Part shown: in pieces, positions 53,716 to 62,682 of the stretch
How the letters are laid out: each line of letters begins with the position of its first letter
Numbering within the stretch: the stretch's first letter is position 1
NCBI GenBank assembly: GCA_963676095.1
Contig: OY781040.1
Coordinates: 5,146,001-5,210,000 of the forward strand
Source of the DNA: G963676095 sp963676095
GTDB lineage: Bacteria; Bacteroidota; Bacteroidia; Bacteroidales; Prolixibacteraceae
Length of the DNA stretch: 64,000 nt
Reading direction: 5' to 3'
Notes under the pieces: generated by a model
Seen by the model: only the letters and a program-made list of their open reading frames with translations
Told to the model about the DNA's origin: nothing
The model's database searches: none
Translations under genes and position numbers: made by a program

Positions 53716-54708
53716 TTATACCCTGTTCCCTTTTTTTAATTGTGACAAGACAAATTCTTTTGCGTGATAGGTGATAATAACATCTGCTCCGGCCCTTTTG
53801 ATGGAAGTCAGTATTTCTCTGATGATCCTTTCTTCATCAATCCATCCGTTAGCGGCAGCAGCTTTTACCAAGGAGAACTCTCCGCTTACATTATAGGCGA
53901 CAACAGGAATATTAAATGTACTTTTGACCCTGTTGATGACATCCAGATAGCTCAATGCCGGTTTTACCATAACCATGTCGGCCCCCTCAATCAGGTCCTG
54001 TTCTACTTCACGAAGGGCTTCATCGCTGTTGGCCGGGTCCATTTGGTAAGTGCTTCGATCGCCGAATTTCGGTGCGCTTTCAGCAGCATCCCTGAAGGGG
54101 CCGTAAAAAGCAGAAGCATATTTGGCCGAATAAGCCATGATCGGGATATTTTCGAAGCCATTTTCATCAAGGCCCTTCCGGATAGCACCGACCCGGCCGT
54201 CCATCATATCACTGGGGGCAATAAAATCAGCACCAGCCTTCGCCAGTGTTACAGATTGGGCAACCAGGGTTTTTACTGTCAAGTCGTTATGTACATCGCC
54301 GTTAATCACCGTTCCGCAGTGTCCGTGAATTGTATATTCACAGTTGCATACATCAGCAACGATCAGTATCTCGGGAAGGACTTCTTTTAATGCCCTTATT
54401 GCCCTTGGAACAATTGCGTCATGGCTGCATGCAACGGTGCCATCTTCATCTTTCTGTTCAGGAATACCAAAAAGCAGGATTTTATCAACTCCTGTTTGTT
54501 GTTGCAGATTCCTGACTTCCTCAATTAATAAGTCGATCGATAACTGATCGTTTCCCGGCATCGATTTTATCGGGTTCCGTACATTTTTTCCCGGGCAAAC
54601 GAAATAAGGCATGATCAGATCATCGCGTGTTACTTCTGTTTCCCGGACCATGTTTCTTATGACCGCGCTTTTGCGTAGTCTGCGTAAACGTGTAATAGGG
54701 TAGCTCAT
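53716..54708 (-). CDS. hemB: Porphobilinogen synthase (delta-aminolevulinate dehydratase)
   Basis: Condenses two 5-aminolevulinate molecules to porphobilinogen. Active-site lysines are Lys196 (AYSAKYASAFYGPFRDAAES) and Lys249 (VMVKPALSYLD). The Cys cluster Cys121, Cys123, Cys131 (DVCNCEYTIHGHCG) marks a zinc-dependent form. 330 residues, complete. It follows hemD by 10 bp, so the two are tightly linked. Confidence 0.96.
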   Translation of the reverse strand: MSYPITRLRRLRKSAVIRNMVRETEVTRDDLIMPYFVCPGKNVRNPIKSMPGNDQLSIDLLIEEVRNLQQQTGVDKILLFGIPEQKDEDGTVACSHDAIVPRAIRALKEVLPEILIVADVCNCEYTIHGHCGTVINGDVHNDLTVKTLVAQSVTLAKAGADFIAPSDMMDGRVGAIRKGLDENGFENIPIMAYSAKYASAFYGPFRDAAESAPKFGDRSTYQMDPANSDEALREVEQDLIEGADMVMVKPALSYLDVINRVKSTFNIPVVAYNVSGEFSLVKAAAANGWIDEERIIREILTSIKRAGADVIITYHAKEFVLSQLKKGNRV

Positions 54709-54718
54709 AGGTAATATT

Positions 54719-55459
54719 TTAACTTATAAAATAATCTATTATTGTTTTTGCCAGTCCCTTGTAACTGGACTCAGCTGCAGTCAGGACCGGCTCAATATTG
54801 AATCTGCGTATGGCAGAGGTAGTGGTTTGTCCGATACTGGCAAGTCTTAGTTTTTCCCTGTTCTGAGAGAAATACGGCATAAGATGTTCAATTCCAGAAG
54901 GACTGGTAACCACGACCAGATCGTACTGGTCATTATTTATACGTTGAATGATGTTGCTGTCGACAGACGGGGAAATTTCGGTACCGTATACGTTAACCCG
55001 GTCTGTTATATACTTTTTATTCAGAATCTGTTGTAGCTTGTCCGGAGCCTTTGTTCCCGAAACAAATAAAATTTTTGAACCTTCCCTGATTACGGTCAAT
55101 AGCTCCTCCGCGAAACTTTCTCCGGATTTTCCGCTTCCTGTAAAATGAACCTGAACACCTGCCTGTTCTATCTTATTGGCAGTGCTCTGTCCAATTGCTG
55201 CAACCCTGTAGCGGCCTTTTTCTTTTAAACTTTTACTAAAGGGCCCGACCGCATTTTTACTGGTAAAAACCAGCCAGTCATAATAATTTGTTTCGTGTGG
55301 CATTACAAACGGGATGGACTTAATACAGATCATTGGCATAGCATATATTTCTGCTCCTGCTTCATGCATAATTTCAGAGAACTCGTCGTCCCCGTTATTT
55401 GGGAAAGTACAGATGATAACCTTCCCCTCCAAAACTTTTTGTTTGTAATTTTTATCCAT
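54719..55459 (-). CDS. hemD: Uroporphyrinogen-III synthase
   Basis: Cyclises hydroxymethylbilane with inversion of ring D. The family is weakly conserved, but the two-domain HemD layout is visible: YDWLVFTSKNAVGPFSKSL in the first half, AAIGQSTANKIEQAGVQVHF, then DLVVVTSPSGIEHLMPYF and LASIGQTTTSAIRRFNIEPVLTA. 246 residues is normal. Position between hemC and hemB supports the call. Confidence 0.9.
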   Translation of the reverse strand: MDKNYKQKVLEGKVIICTFPNNGDDEFSEIMHEAGAEIYAMPMICIKSIPFVMPHETNYYDWLVFTSKNAVGPFSKSLKEKGRYRVAAIGQSTANKIEQAGVQVHFTGSGKSGESFAEELLTVIREGSKILFVSGTKAPDKLQQILNKKYITDRVNVYGTEISPSVDSNIIQRINNDQYDLVVVTSPSGIEHLMPYFSQNREKLRLASIGQTTTSAIRRFNIEPVLTAAESSYKGLAKTIIDYFIS

Positions 55460-55553
55460 TCTGAAATGCGGTTAAATCAAATTAATCTGATAACCACCGT
55501 TCTAATATTTCAGGGATTTTAAGTTAAATTAATCCCTGAATAAAGAAAGATTT

Positions 55554-56495
55554 TTATTCTTCCGGCTTGTTCTGCCTGATATGATCGAGAATGGTCTGTC
55601 CTCCTTCATCCAAAATAGACAGGGCTAGTTCAACGGCATGCTCCGGAGCTTCATCAAGCGGGCATTTTACCGATTTCCTGATCAACGATTTTCCATCGAG
55701 ACTGGCTACTATTCCGGTTATTTCCAGTAATTTTCCCATTTTTGAACAGTAACAGGCTACAGGTACCTGGCATCCTCCTTCCAAAGTCCGGAGCAATGAA
55801 CGTTCCGCCATGGTGATCTGCCATGTTTCATCGTCGGTGACAGCCTCGGTGACCCCCGAAATGTAATCATCATCTTCCCTGATTTCGATAGCAACAGCTC
55901 CCTGGCTGACTGCAGGAAGAAGAACCGAAGGATCAAGATATTCGGTAATTATATTTTCATAGCCCAGCCTGATAACTCCTGCTCCGGCCATAATCAAAGC
56001 ATCATAGTATCCATCGTTCATTTTTTGAATACGGGTGTCTACGTTTCCCCGGATGTCGATAATAGTTAGATCAGGATTAAAATGCAGGAGCTGAGATTTT
56101 CTGCGTAGGCTCGAAGTGCCAATCCTGTCATGCCTGTCCAGTTCGTTCAGCTTTTTCCCTTCTCTGGAAATGAGAACATCTCTTATTTCTCCTCGCGGAA
56201 GTATTCCGCCAATGATTAGCCCTTCCGGTAGTTCGGTCGGGAGATCTTTCAGGCTGTGAACAGCCATGTCTATTTCTCCTGTAATCAGAGCCTGTTCTAT
56301 TTCTTTGGTGAATAACCCTTTATCCCCTATCTTGGAGAGAGAAACGTCAAGTATTTTGTCTCCAAGCGTATTCATTGTGATAATCTCTATGGATAAGTCA
56401 GGAAAGGTTACCGAGATTACTTTTTTGACTTGTTCCGCCTGCCAAAGGGCTAATTTACTCCCTCTTGTACCGATCTTTATCGTTTTACCGTTCAT
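55554..56495 (-). CDS. hemC: Hydroxymethylbilane synthase (porphobilinogen deaminase)
   Basis: Polymerises four porphobilinogens on a covalent dipyrromethane cofactor. N-terminal KIGTRGSKLALWQAEQVK, AVHSLKDLPTELPEGL with the catalytic Asp84, GTSSLRRKSQLLH, and cofactor-binding Cys242 in LEGGCQVPVACY. 313 residues is complete. Its start overlaps the end of hemA by 11 bp, pointing to coupled translation. Confidence 0.96.
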   Translation of the reverse strand: MNGKTIKIGTRGSKLALWQAEQVKKVISVTFPDLSIEIITMNTLGDKILDVSLSKIGDKGLFTKEIEQALITGEIDMAVHSLKDLPTELPEGLIIGGILPRGEIRDVLISREGKKLNELDRHDRIGTSSLRRKSQLLHFNPDLTIIDIRGNVDTRIQKMNDGYYDALIMAGAGVIRLGYENIITEYLDPSVLLPAVSQGAVAIEIREDDDYISGVTEAVTDDETWQITMAERSLLRTLEGGCQVPVACYCSKMGKLLEITGIVASLDGKSLIRKSVKCPLDEAPEHAVELALSILDEGGQTILDHIRQNKPEE

Positions 56496-57744
56496 GGCTA
56501 AATGATGAAAAGAGATCAGTTATCACTTTAACATATTCCGTTTTTCTTCCGTTATCGCTGATTTTTTTCATGTTTTTGATCAACGATCCCGTGATCTTTT
56601 CGGATAGCTGTTTACTATATCTCTCTATTTGTTGATAGTCTGCTTCCGAAAGGTTTTTTCTGAACACGGCAAGTTCACTTTCAGAAGTCCTGTTTACTGC
56701 CGAAATAATTTCATTGATGGCAGGCGTAAGATTTTGCACGCTTAACCAATCTGAGAATTCTGTTGTTTTTTCAGCAATAATGGACTCAGCAACGGAAACA
56801 TATGCCTGCTTTTTTTCCATGTTACCTGCAACAACTTCCTCCAGATCATCAACATTTATTAATGAAATTCCGGGTATTTGCGAAACATCTGGGTTTATGT
56901 TCCTGGGAACGCCGAGGTCTATCATTACCACGTGCGGAAATCCGTTCATTACTGGCTGCACTTTCTGTGCATCCAGAATGGGATCTTTTCCGGCAACAGA
57001 ACTTACAATGATCTCTGCCTCATGGATGCCTTCCATAAGGCTGGAAAAGGGAATTGCCTTTCCCTGGTAGCGTGTAGCCAGTTCTTCTGCTTTCCCTGAG
57101 GTCCTGTTGGTTATGGTAATATTTTTACACCCTTTTTTGTAAAGGTTCTTGATGACAAGTTCTCCGGTTTCTCCGGCACCGATCAACAATATCTTTTTTT
57201 GTTGAAGGTCGGTAAATTGTTCATTACATTTCTCAACAGCCGCGTAACTTACCGAAAAAGCCCCGTTGCTCATTGCCGTCTTTGTTCTGACGAGTTTCCC
57301 TGTTTCGAGAGCTTTGCTAAACAGACGTTTAAATATTCTTCCTACGGTTTTATTTTCTTTAGAAACCCTATAGGCCTCTTTTACCTGAGAAACAATTTGG
57401 TATTCTCCTAATACCATTGATTCCAGGCTTGATACCACCCTGAATAAATGTCTGATTGCTTCATCGTTTCCAAACCGGTAAAAATAATTATCGGTTTCTT
57501 CTCCTGTGCCGGAAAAATTGCGCAGGCTCTTCATGATTATATGAAAAGCCCCGGGCGAACAACAATCGTCAGCTTTAAAATAGATTTCCGTGCGGTTGCA
57601 TGTCGAGAGAATGACCAGTTCTTCGATGTATTTGTTGGACAAGATGATTGCTGACAACCTGGAACTGTCATCCTCATCGAGCGAAAATTTCTCCCGTATA
57701 TTTACTGGCGCAGATTTGTGACTTAGACCAATTACTCCTATCAT
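56485..57744 (-). CDS. hemA: Glutamyl-tRNA reductase
   Basis: Reduces glutamyl-tRNA to glutamate semialdehyde, the committed first step of the C5 pathway. N-terminal GLSHKSAPVNIREKF, catalytic Cys49 in LSTCNRTEIYF, FRVVSSLESMVLGEYQIVSQVKEAY, NADPH fold with LLIGAGETGELVIKNL. A C-terminal helical dimerisation domain (about 310-415) follows. 419 residues. First enzyme of the leftward cluster hemA-hemC-hemD-hemB-hemL-hemE; a small unknown gene lies 41 bp upstream. Confidence 0.96.
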   Translation of the reverse strand: MIGVIGLSHKSAPVNIREKFSLDEDDSSRLSAIILSNKYIEELVILSTCNRTEIYFKADDCCSPGAFHIIMKSLRNFSGTGEETDNYFYRFGNDEAIRHLFRVVSSLESMVLGEYQIVSQVKEAYRVSKENKTVGRIFKRLFSKALETGKLVRTKTAMSNGAFSVSYAAVEKCNEQFTDLQQKKILLIGAGETGELVIKNLYKKGCKNITITNRTSGKAEELATRYQGKAIPFSSLMEGIHEAEIIVSSVAGKDPILDAQKVQPVMNGFPHVVMIDLGVPRNINPDVSQIPGISLINVDDLEEVVAGNMEKKQAYVSVAESIIAEKTTEFSDWLSVQNLTPAINEIISAVNRTSESELAVFRKNLSEADYQQIERYSKQLSEKITGSLIKNMKKISDNGRKTEYVKVITDLFSSFSHER

Positions 57745-57785
57745 AATATTAATAAAAAGTTGAACTCCAGATTAGTTTTTTTTAG

Positions 57786-58178
57786 TTAAACGAGGGCGAG
57801 GGGAGGGGATAATCCGAAATAGCAACAAGTAAGGACAAGGGAGTAATTAAAAATATAATTGCAAGTATCCTTTTCATATTTTTCAGGGGAAAGGATTCTT
57901 AAACTGCCTATTGCAGGGGAGCCGTGTTCTTCCGCTTGCTTATGGTCACTGTGCTGACCTCCGGGTCTGAAGTAATAGAATTCCGGCCCCTGTGCAGAGA
58001 GAGAGGGTCCATCTTGAAAAATCTGGATTTTCAAATAGTCCGAACCATCTTCCCGTATTGGCATAACCTCTCTGCTGGTCTCCAATGTAAAAACCACTAA
58101 TATTCCCGTAAGAATAAGATAGGGTATAAACGGTCCGGCAATTCCTAAAAAAAACATAGTTCCCAGATAATTCAACAA
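57786..58178 (-). CDS. Small membrane-anchored hypothetical protein upstream of hemA
   Basis: 130 residues with an N-terminal hydrophobic stretch of about 30 residues (GTMFFLGIAGPFIPYLILTGILVVFTLETS), then a polar region (DGSDYLKIQIFQDGPSLSAQGPEFYYFRPGG) and a hydrophobic C-terminus (YSLVLTCCYFGLSPPLALV). I do not recognise a family. An overlapping frame of 89 codons exists on the same strand (57946-58215) and looks less protein-like. The gene sits 41 bp upstream of hemA and could be co-transcribed. Confidence 0.5.
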   Translation of the reverse strand: MLNYLGTMFFLGIAGPFIPYLILTGILVVFTLETSREVMPIREDGSDYLKIQIFQDGPSLSAQGPEFYYFRPGGQHSDHKQAEEHGSPAIGSLRILSPEKYEKDTCNYIFNYSLVLTCCYFGLSPPLALV

Positions 58179-58434
58179 AGTTAATATTTAAAAACAATTT
58201 CCCGTTGTTATACACGACGCATTAACCACGTTTTTTTAATTATAGTAAAAATCATTTTTTTTGAACATGATTAATCTAAACATTCGATAGAATATAGATT
58301 CCAATTTTCTATGAAAAGAAAACATCAGTTTCTATTTTCTAACGAAAGAACAATGAAAAGGACGGATAGTTCGGTTAAATATTTAATTTCTCAGAATAAA
58401 AGCTGGCAAGAGTCAATCCACTTATGAGTATTTA

Positions 58435-58538
58435 AAAAACCACAAGTGATTTTTATTTTTTCACTTGTGATTTTAAAAAAATGTCAAGTGAAAATTTTTT
58501 TTTGTCTTGACATTTTCAAAAAATCACTTGTGGTTTTT
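58435..58538. repeat. Nested inverted repeats with four CAAGTGA motifs
   Basis: A 20-bp arm (58435-58454, core CCACAAGTGATTTTT) is perfectly inverted at 58519-58538. Inside, CACAAGTGA (58441-58449) also pairs with TCACTTGTG (58461-58469), and AAAATGTCAAG (58477-58487) pairs with CTTGACATTTT (58506-58516). The heptamer CAAGTGA occurs four times: direct at 58443 and 58484, inverted at 58461 and 58524. Two small hairpins and one large one are therefore mutually exclusive folds. The region lies in a 522-bp gap (58179-58700) with no gene. It may be a terminator complex for the leftward operon or a multi-site operator. Confidence 0.75.
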
Positions 58539-58700
58539 ATCTCTCCCGCTATGTCCTTCGGATTACAATGCTTTTAGTGCGCTTTGAAATGAGTGAAATT
58601 CGTCGTCAAGCCCTCAATAAAACGGCTTTTATGCGATTTTGCCTCGTCAAGCCCCTGATGGCTATTCTCCTGTAACTTAATCTGGATTAGCTGAATCTTT

Positions 58701-59459
58701 TTACTGCAAAAAATTCAAAAGGGTATCTCCCCTGAGACCCAGACGAAGTGTTTCGAGTGCAATAACCTCATTGCTGGCAATATTTCCAAGGTTGACGTTA
58801 GGTCCAAGTAATTTAATGAACCAAACCTGTTGGCTTTTGAGTGGTGCTTCCCACAGGATATCGTAGGAATTCACATGCTGACGGATATCGAGTACCAGCG
58901 TTGAATTGGCCGATCCGTCTTCATTGTAAATGCCCATATTCCCACTCTCCCGGGCCTCAGCTATTACCTTCCATGCCCCGGCCTGCAATTCGGTCTGCAT
59001 CCACGAAACCCATTGATCATTGGATATTTCTTTTCCCTTTAATTTGGTGCCTACTTCAGAAAGAATGACGAATTCTCTCGAAAGAGTTTCAATGTAACTA
59101 CACTTTTTATTGTGTTCGATTGGTAAAACACCATCAGATATTTCTGCTGTCTCAACTCCGCTGTCTGCCAAGAATTTACGGTATTCGTCAAACATGTCCC
59201 GGGCAACAAAAGCTTCAAAAAGGGTACCTCCGAAATACGGTTTCAGGCCGGCTTCCTTGTATATTTTGATCTTTTCTTTTAGCTTGGGAGTCAATAATCC
59301 TGTTCCGAAACCAAGCTTAACCAGATCAGTATATTCAGTTGCTACTTCACAGAAGTTTTCTGCTTCACGTAAACTTAATCCTTTGTCCATAACCATAGTC
59401 AGACCCGATTCTCTAGGCTTTGCAGGTCTTTCAGGGATAGATGGCAAATTAAAATTCAT
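58701..59459 (-). CDS. ComA-like phosphosulfolactate synthase
   Basis: ComA-family TIM-barrel enzyme. Characterised members add sulfite to phosphoenolpyruvate to give phosphosulfolactate, a step toward sulfolactate or coenzyme M. RESGLTMVMDKGLSLREAENF, YTDLVKLGFGTGLLTPKLKEKI, KPYFGGTLFEAFVARD and EISDGVLPIEHNKK are typical, as is WEAPLKSQQVWFIKLLGPNVNLGNI. 252 residues is normal. Bacteroidota do not make coenzyme M, so here the product could feed cysteate-derived sulfonolipids or another sulfonate; that is inference. It starts 3 bp after the TPR gene stop. Confidence 0.88.
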   Translation of the reverse strand: MNFNLPSIPERPAKPRESGLTMVMDKGLSLREAENFCEVATEYTDLVKLGFGTGLLTPKLKEKIKIYKEAGLKPYFGGTLFEAFVARDMFDEYRKFLADSGVETAEISDGVLPIEHNKKCSYIETLSREFVILSEVGTKLKGKEISNDQWVSWMQTELQAGAWKVIAEARESGNMGIYNEDGSANSTLVLDIRQHVNSYDILWEAPLKSQQVWFIKLLGPNVNLGNIASNEVIALETLRLGLRGDTLLNFLQ

Positions 59460-59462
59460 TTC

Positions 59463-60881
59463 TTATAGTTTGGTAGATTGATGTTTTTTTATGAGCTTCC
59501 TGATCGATTCGTTTTGCACTGCTTCCGGATAATAATCAAACAGGTAATGATAGCCATTAAAGTCGAGTTCAAGAGCTTTTTCAAAATATCCGGTTGCAGA
59601 CAGTTCATCATTATTTTCCAATAGATAGGCCGTTAACCGGTAGTTAATGGCAGAATCTTCAGAAATTAGCTTATGTGCATTTTTTAGGATTTTGATCGCA
59701 TTGTTAAGCGATCCCCTGTCATATTCCATTTCTGCATACGAGATCCATCCATCAGGATTGTCCGGATCCAGAGACGTGGCTTTCTTAAAGGCTGTTTCTG
59801 CCAGATCAAATTGTTCCAGTTCGTTGTTAATCTTTCCATAGATCAACCAAAAATCGGCATTTCCGTCGTCCAGTTTAATCGCTTTCTTTATGAATACCAT
59901 GGCTTCGGTTAGCTTCCCTTCCAACCACATGACTACTCCTGATCCATACCATGCATTCGAGTTGTTTTTATTTATGCGGATAGCTTTCCTGTAATAAACA
60001 AGGGCTTCATTGTTCCTCTCCATGTTCAGGTAACATTCGCCCAGATAACAGTAAGCATCATCATTTGACTTGTCCAGTTCGAGATATTCCTGATAGCATT
60101 TTATGGCTTCTTCATACCGGTTGCAATTTGAAAGAGCATTGGCCTTATTGAAATAAGCCTGCTCAAAATTATCCTGTAACGCGATGGCATAATCATACGC
60201 ATCAATCGCTTCCTCATGTTTTCCGATCCTGTTATAAGTAATGCCCAGGTTATACCAAACCGACGAATTAAAAGGATCCAGGTCCAGGTATTTGTTATAA
60301 TAACCTATGCTTTTATCAAACTCTTGTTTTTTATCGTAATAATATCCCAGTTCGTAAAGGACAAATTCGTTTTCAGGGTTGATTTCAAGTGCCTTTTCCA
60401 GAAATTCTATTGCCTTATTGGTTTCACCGGCCTGTCCAAGGGTAACACTGATGTTATAAAGAAGATCATCGGTTTCTTCATAGCTGTAGCGTATCGATTT
60501 TTCGTATGCCTCAATAGCTTCCTGTACCGAACCGCACATAATCAGTGCAGAACCTTTGATCATGTATACCTCAGAATTTTTTTCCTCGACTTTTTCTGCA
60601 ACTCTTAAAAGGTCGAGGCATTCCTCTGCCTTTCCGTCAACGAGTAAAAGTTGCGCTTTTTTTATTTGCAGTGCTGTTGAAGACGGGTGTATGCTAAGCC
60701 CGTTTTCTACGGCTTTGCAGGCCAGCTTTATTTTTCCTTCATCAAGAAAATACTCAACAATACCTTCTGTCTCAAATACGTCGAAGTACTCAAAACTGTT
60801 GTTCCTGATCATCCTTCTGAAGCGTTTTACCGCGTCCAGAATTTCCTCGTTTTCGAAAAAATCCCAAGCATCTTCGTCCAT
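59463..60881 (-). CDS. Cytoplasmic TPR-repeat protein
   Basis: 472 residues with no signal peptide (MDEDAWDFFENEEILDAVKRF) and about ten TPR units, e.g. FVLYELGYYYDKKQEFDKSIGYYNKYL, SVWYNLGITYNRIGKHEEAIDAYDYAI, DAYCYLGECYLNMERNNEALVYYRKAI and NAWYGSGVVMWLEGKLTEAM. Protein-interaction scaffold; partner unknown. It is coupled to the ComA-like gene (3-bp spacing) and 48 bp downstream of the DUF4301 gene, so the three are probably one transcript. Confidence 0.85.
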   Translation of the reverse strand: MDEDAWDFFENEEILDAVKRFRRMIRNNSFEYFDVFETEGIVEYFLDEGKIKLACKAVENGLSIHPSSTALQIKKAQLLLVDGKAEECLDLLRVAEKVEEKNSEVYMIKGSALIMCGSVQEAIEAYEKSIRYSYEETDDLLYNISVTLGQAGETNKAIEFLEKALEINPENEFVLYELGYYYDKKQEFDKSIGYYNKYLDLDPFNSSVWYNLGITYNRIGKHEEAIDAYDYAIALQDNFEQAYFNKANALSNCNRYEEAIKCYQEYLELDKSNDDAYCYLGECYLNMERNNEALVYYRKAIRINKNNSNAWYGSGVVMWLEGKLTEAMVFIKKAIKLDDGNADFWLIYGKINNELEQFDLAETAFKKATSLDPDNPDGWISYAEMEYDRGSLNNAIKILKNAHKLISEDSAINYRLTAYLLENNDELSATGYFEKALELDFNGYHYLFDYYPEAVQNESIRKLIKKHQSTKL

Positions 60882-60929
60882 ATAAATTAAATTGCACGTG
60901 CAAATTTATAAATAGTTTTTGAAAACAGG

Positions 60930-62462
60930 TTATTCCGGCTGATGCTCTTTCCTTAAAAGATCGTTTATCGTCTTAACCGGATTAAAAGTTTCAATCGGAA
61001 CTTCTACAAAAAGAGTGTTCCAATATGCCATTGCTCCGTTCCAAAGTCCGGGTAATTCCTGGGCTTTTAGTTCTCTTCCGTCTTTCGATTTGCTGGAAAT
61101 AAAACCAGTTTGGGGATCCCTGAAATTAAGAAGGTCGAATTTTTCTCCTTTATAATTTTTTATTCCACAAATCAGGTCGACAGGATTAAAATGTGTCGAT
61201 CTTCTCAAAATTTCTTTTTGGTCAGGATCATTCAGATCAATTTGTGAACTTTCTGCAATCTGAAGGGAAACAGAGTCATCACTATTTTTGACCCAGAATG
61301 GACCTCCCCCCGGTTCGCCTTCATTTCGGACCATCCCACAAACCCGTATTGGCCGGTTGAATTTTGATTTCAGGTAATAATAGAGATCTTCCTTCTCCGT
61401 ATAATATTGGTCTGTAGGTGGCCTGACATTAAGTACGTTCTCCAGAAAGTTGGCTGCCTCAGCCAAAAAGGCACTGTCCATCGCATAATAATGCTGGGTA
61501 TCGAATATCCTTTGATAATTAAATATATTTTTCTGGAGTTTTAAGAGTAGTCCGGCAAGGGCTTTTTTATATTTTACAGTCGGCCCTTTCAGATAGTCCG
61601 GCACGACATTATCGATGTTTTTAATAAAAATGAGGTCTGCATCCAGGTCGTTCAGGTTAGATAACAGTGCCCCATGACCGGCAGGCCTGAAGAGAAGTCT
61701 CCCGTCTTCGTTTCTGAATGGCTCGTTATCCGGAGTTACGGCTATCGTATCGGTTGACGGCTTTTGCTGACTGAAAGAAATACTATAAATTACGCCATGT
61801 AAACTTTCATATCCATTTTTGATCTCACAAAAGTGCTCTTCAAAGGCCTTGTGGTGTTCCGGAGAAACTGTGAAATGGATGTTCACCATATTGTCGTTGT
61901 TCCTTGAATACAGCACTCCTTCAGTACAATGCTCTTCAAAAGGGGTCCTGGAGGTTGTCTTGTATTTGTGGAATTTCAGCAACCCCTTGGGAAGGTTGCC
62001 ATAATTCAGGCCTTCATCTGTCAGCAGCCAGTCCAGAATTTCCAGCAGGGAAAGCTGATCTGCCGGTTTCCCGCTTACTTTTTGTAAATCATCATAAAAA
62101 GCAAACTTCTCCAGGTGTGAATAAAAATTCAGAACGTCCTTATCAGATAAAACTTCTTCTTCCGGAACACCATTCCCGAGTTTTTCCCTGGCTTCGAATA
62201 GTGCTTTAAACATGCGGCTTGCCGCTCCTGAAGCGGGGACAAATTTCATTACGCGCATTCCTTGTTCCACCTGTTTTTCGAACCCGGATATACATTCTTC
62301 TATCTCCTTTGGAGTCAGCTTGGTTATACCGTCTTCGATTATCGCAGGCCTTATCAGCTGAAGGAAAGGAAATCCCTTTTGAAAATTTTCAATTTGTTCC
62401 AATACTGTTTCCTGACCGACTCCTTTTGCCTTTATTTCAGCAAGATCTTTGGTGTTAAACAT
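60930..62462 (-). CDS. DUF4301 family protein
   Basis: A Bacteroidota family of unknown function; 510 residues matches its usual size. Visible features include MKFVPASGAASRMFKALFEA, which resembles the glycine-rich nucleotide loop of nucleotidyltransferases, FRPAGHGALLSNLNDLDADLIFIKNIDNV, which resembles the UDP-sugar pyrophosphorylase fold, and RVCGMVRNEGEPGGGPFWVKN. A sugar-nucleotide or NTP transferase-like fold is therefore possible, not shown. First gene of the leftward set DUF4301-TPR-ComA. Confidence 0.85.
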   Translation of the reverse strand: MFNTKDLAEIKAKGVGQETVLEQIENFQKGFPFLQLIRPAIIEDGITKLTPKEIEECISGFEKQVEQGMRVMKFVPASGAASRMFKALFEAREKLGNGVPEEEVLSDKDVLNFYSHLEKFAFYDDLQKVSGKPADQLSLLEILDWLLTDEGLNYGNLPKGLLKFHKYKTTSRTPFEEHCTEGVLYSRNNDNMVNIHFTVSPEHHKAFEEHFCEIKNGYESLHGVIYSISFSQQKPSTDTIAVTPDNEPFRNEDGRLLFRPAGHGALLSNLNDLDADLIFIKNIDNVVPDYLKGPTVKYKKALAGLLLKLQKNIFNYQRIFDTQHYYAMDSAFLAEAANFLENVLNVRPPTDQYYTEKEDLYYYLKSKFNRPIRVCGMVRNEGEPGGGPFWVKNSDDSVSLQIAESSQIDLNDPDQKEILRRSTHFNPVDLICGIKNYKGEKFDLLNFRDPQTGFISSKSKDGRELKAQELPGLWNGAMAYWNTLFVEVPIETFNPVKTINDLLRKEHQPE

Positions 62463-62641
62463 GGAATTGTTTTTTGAGTTAATATAAAAATAAACAAATA
62501 ATTTTTATCAGAAGAACCATGATACAACTATAAATGTTGAAAGTTTTCAACATTTGTTGATAAATCACTGTTCCGGCTGATTTTATAAATGAAACGGGCT
62601 TGTTTTTCGTTGAAGGTAGGCGTAATATATGAAACTGACGC

Positions 62642-62649
62642 TATCTTTG
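62642..62649 (+). promoter_or_regulatory. Bacteroidota -7 promoter box for the radical SAM gene
   Basis: TATCTTTG matches TAnnTTTG. It lies downstream of the longest possible start (62629) and 33 bp before the ATG at 62683, so it supports the later start. Confidence 0.5.
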
Positions 62650-62682
62650 TGTTATCATTATGTTTGTTTTTCAATCGATAGG

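Noticed and set aside
53764..54390. 208-codon frame opposite hemB
   Set aside because: It lies entirely within hemB on the other strand; hemB has all its catalytic residues, so this is a shadow.
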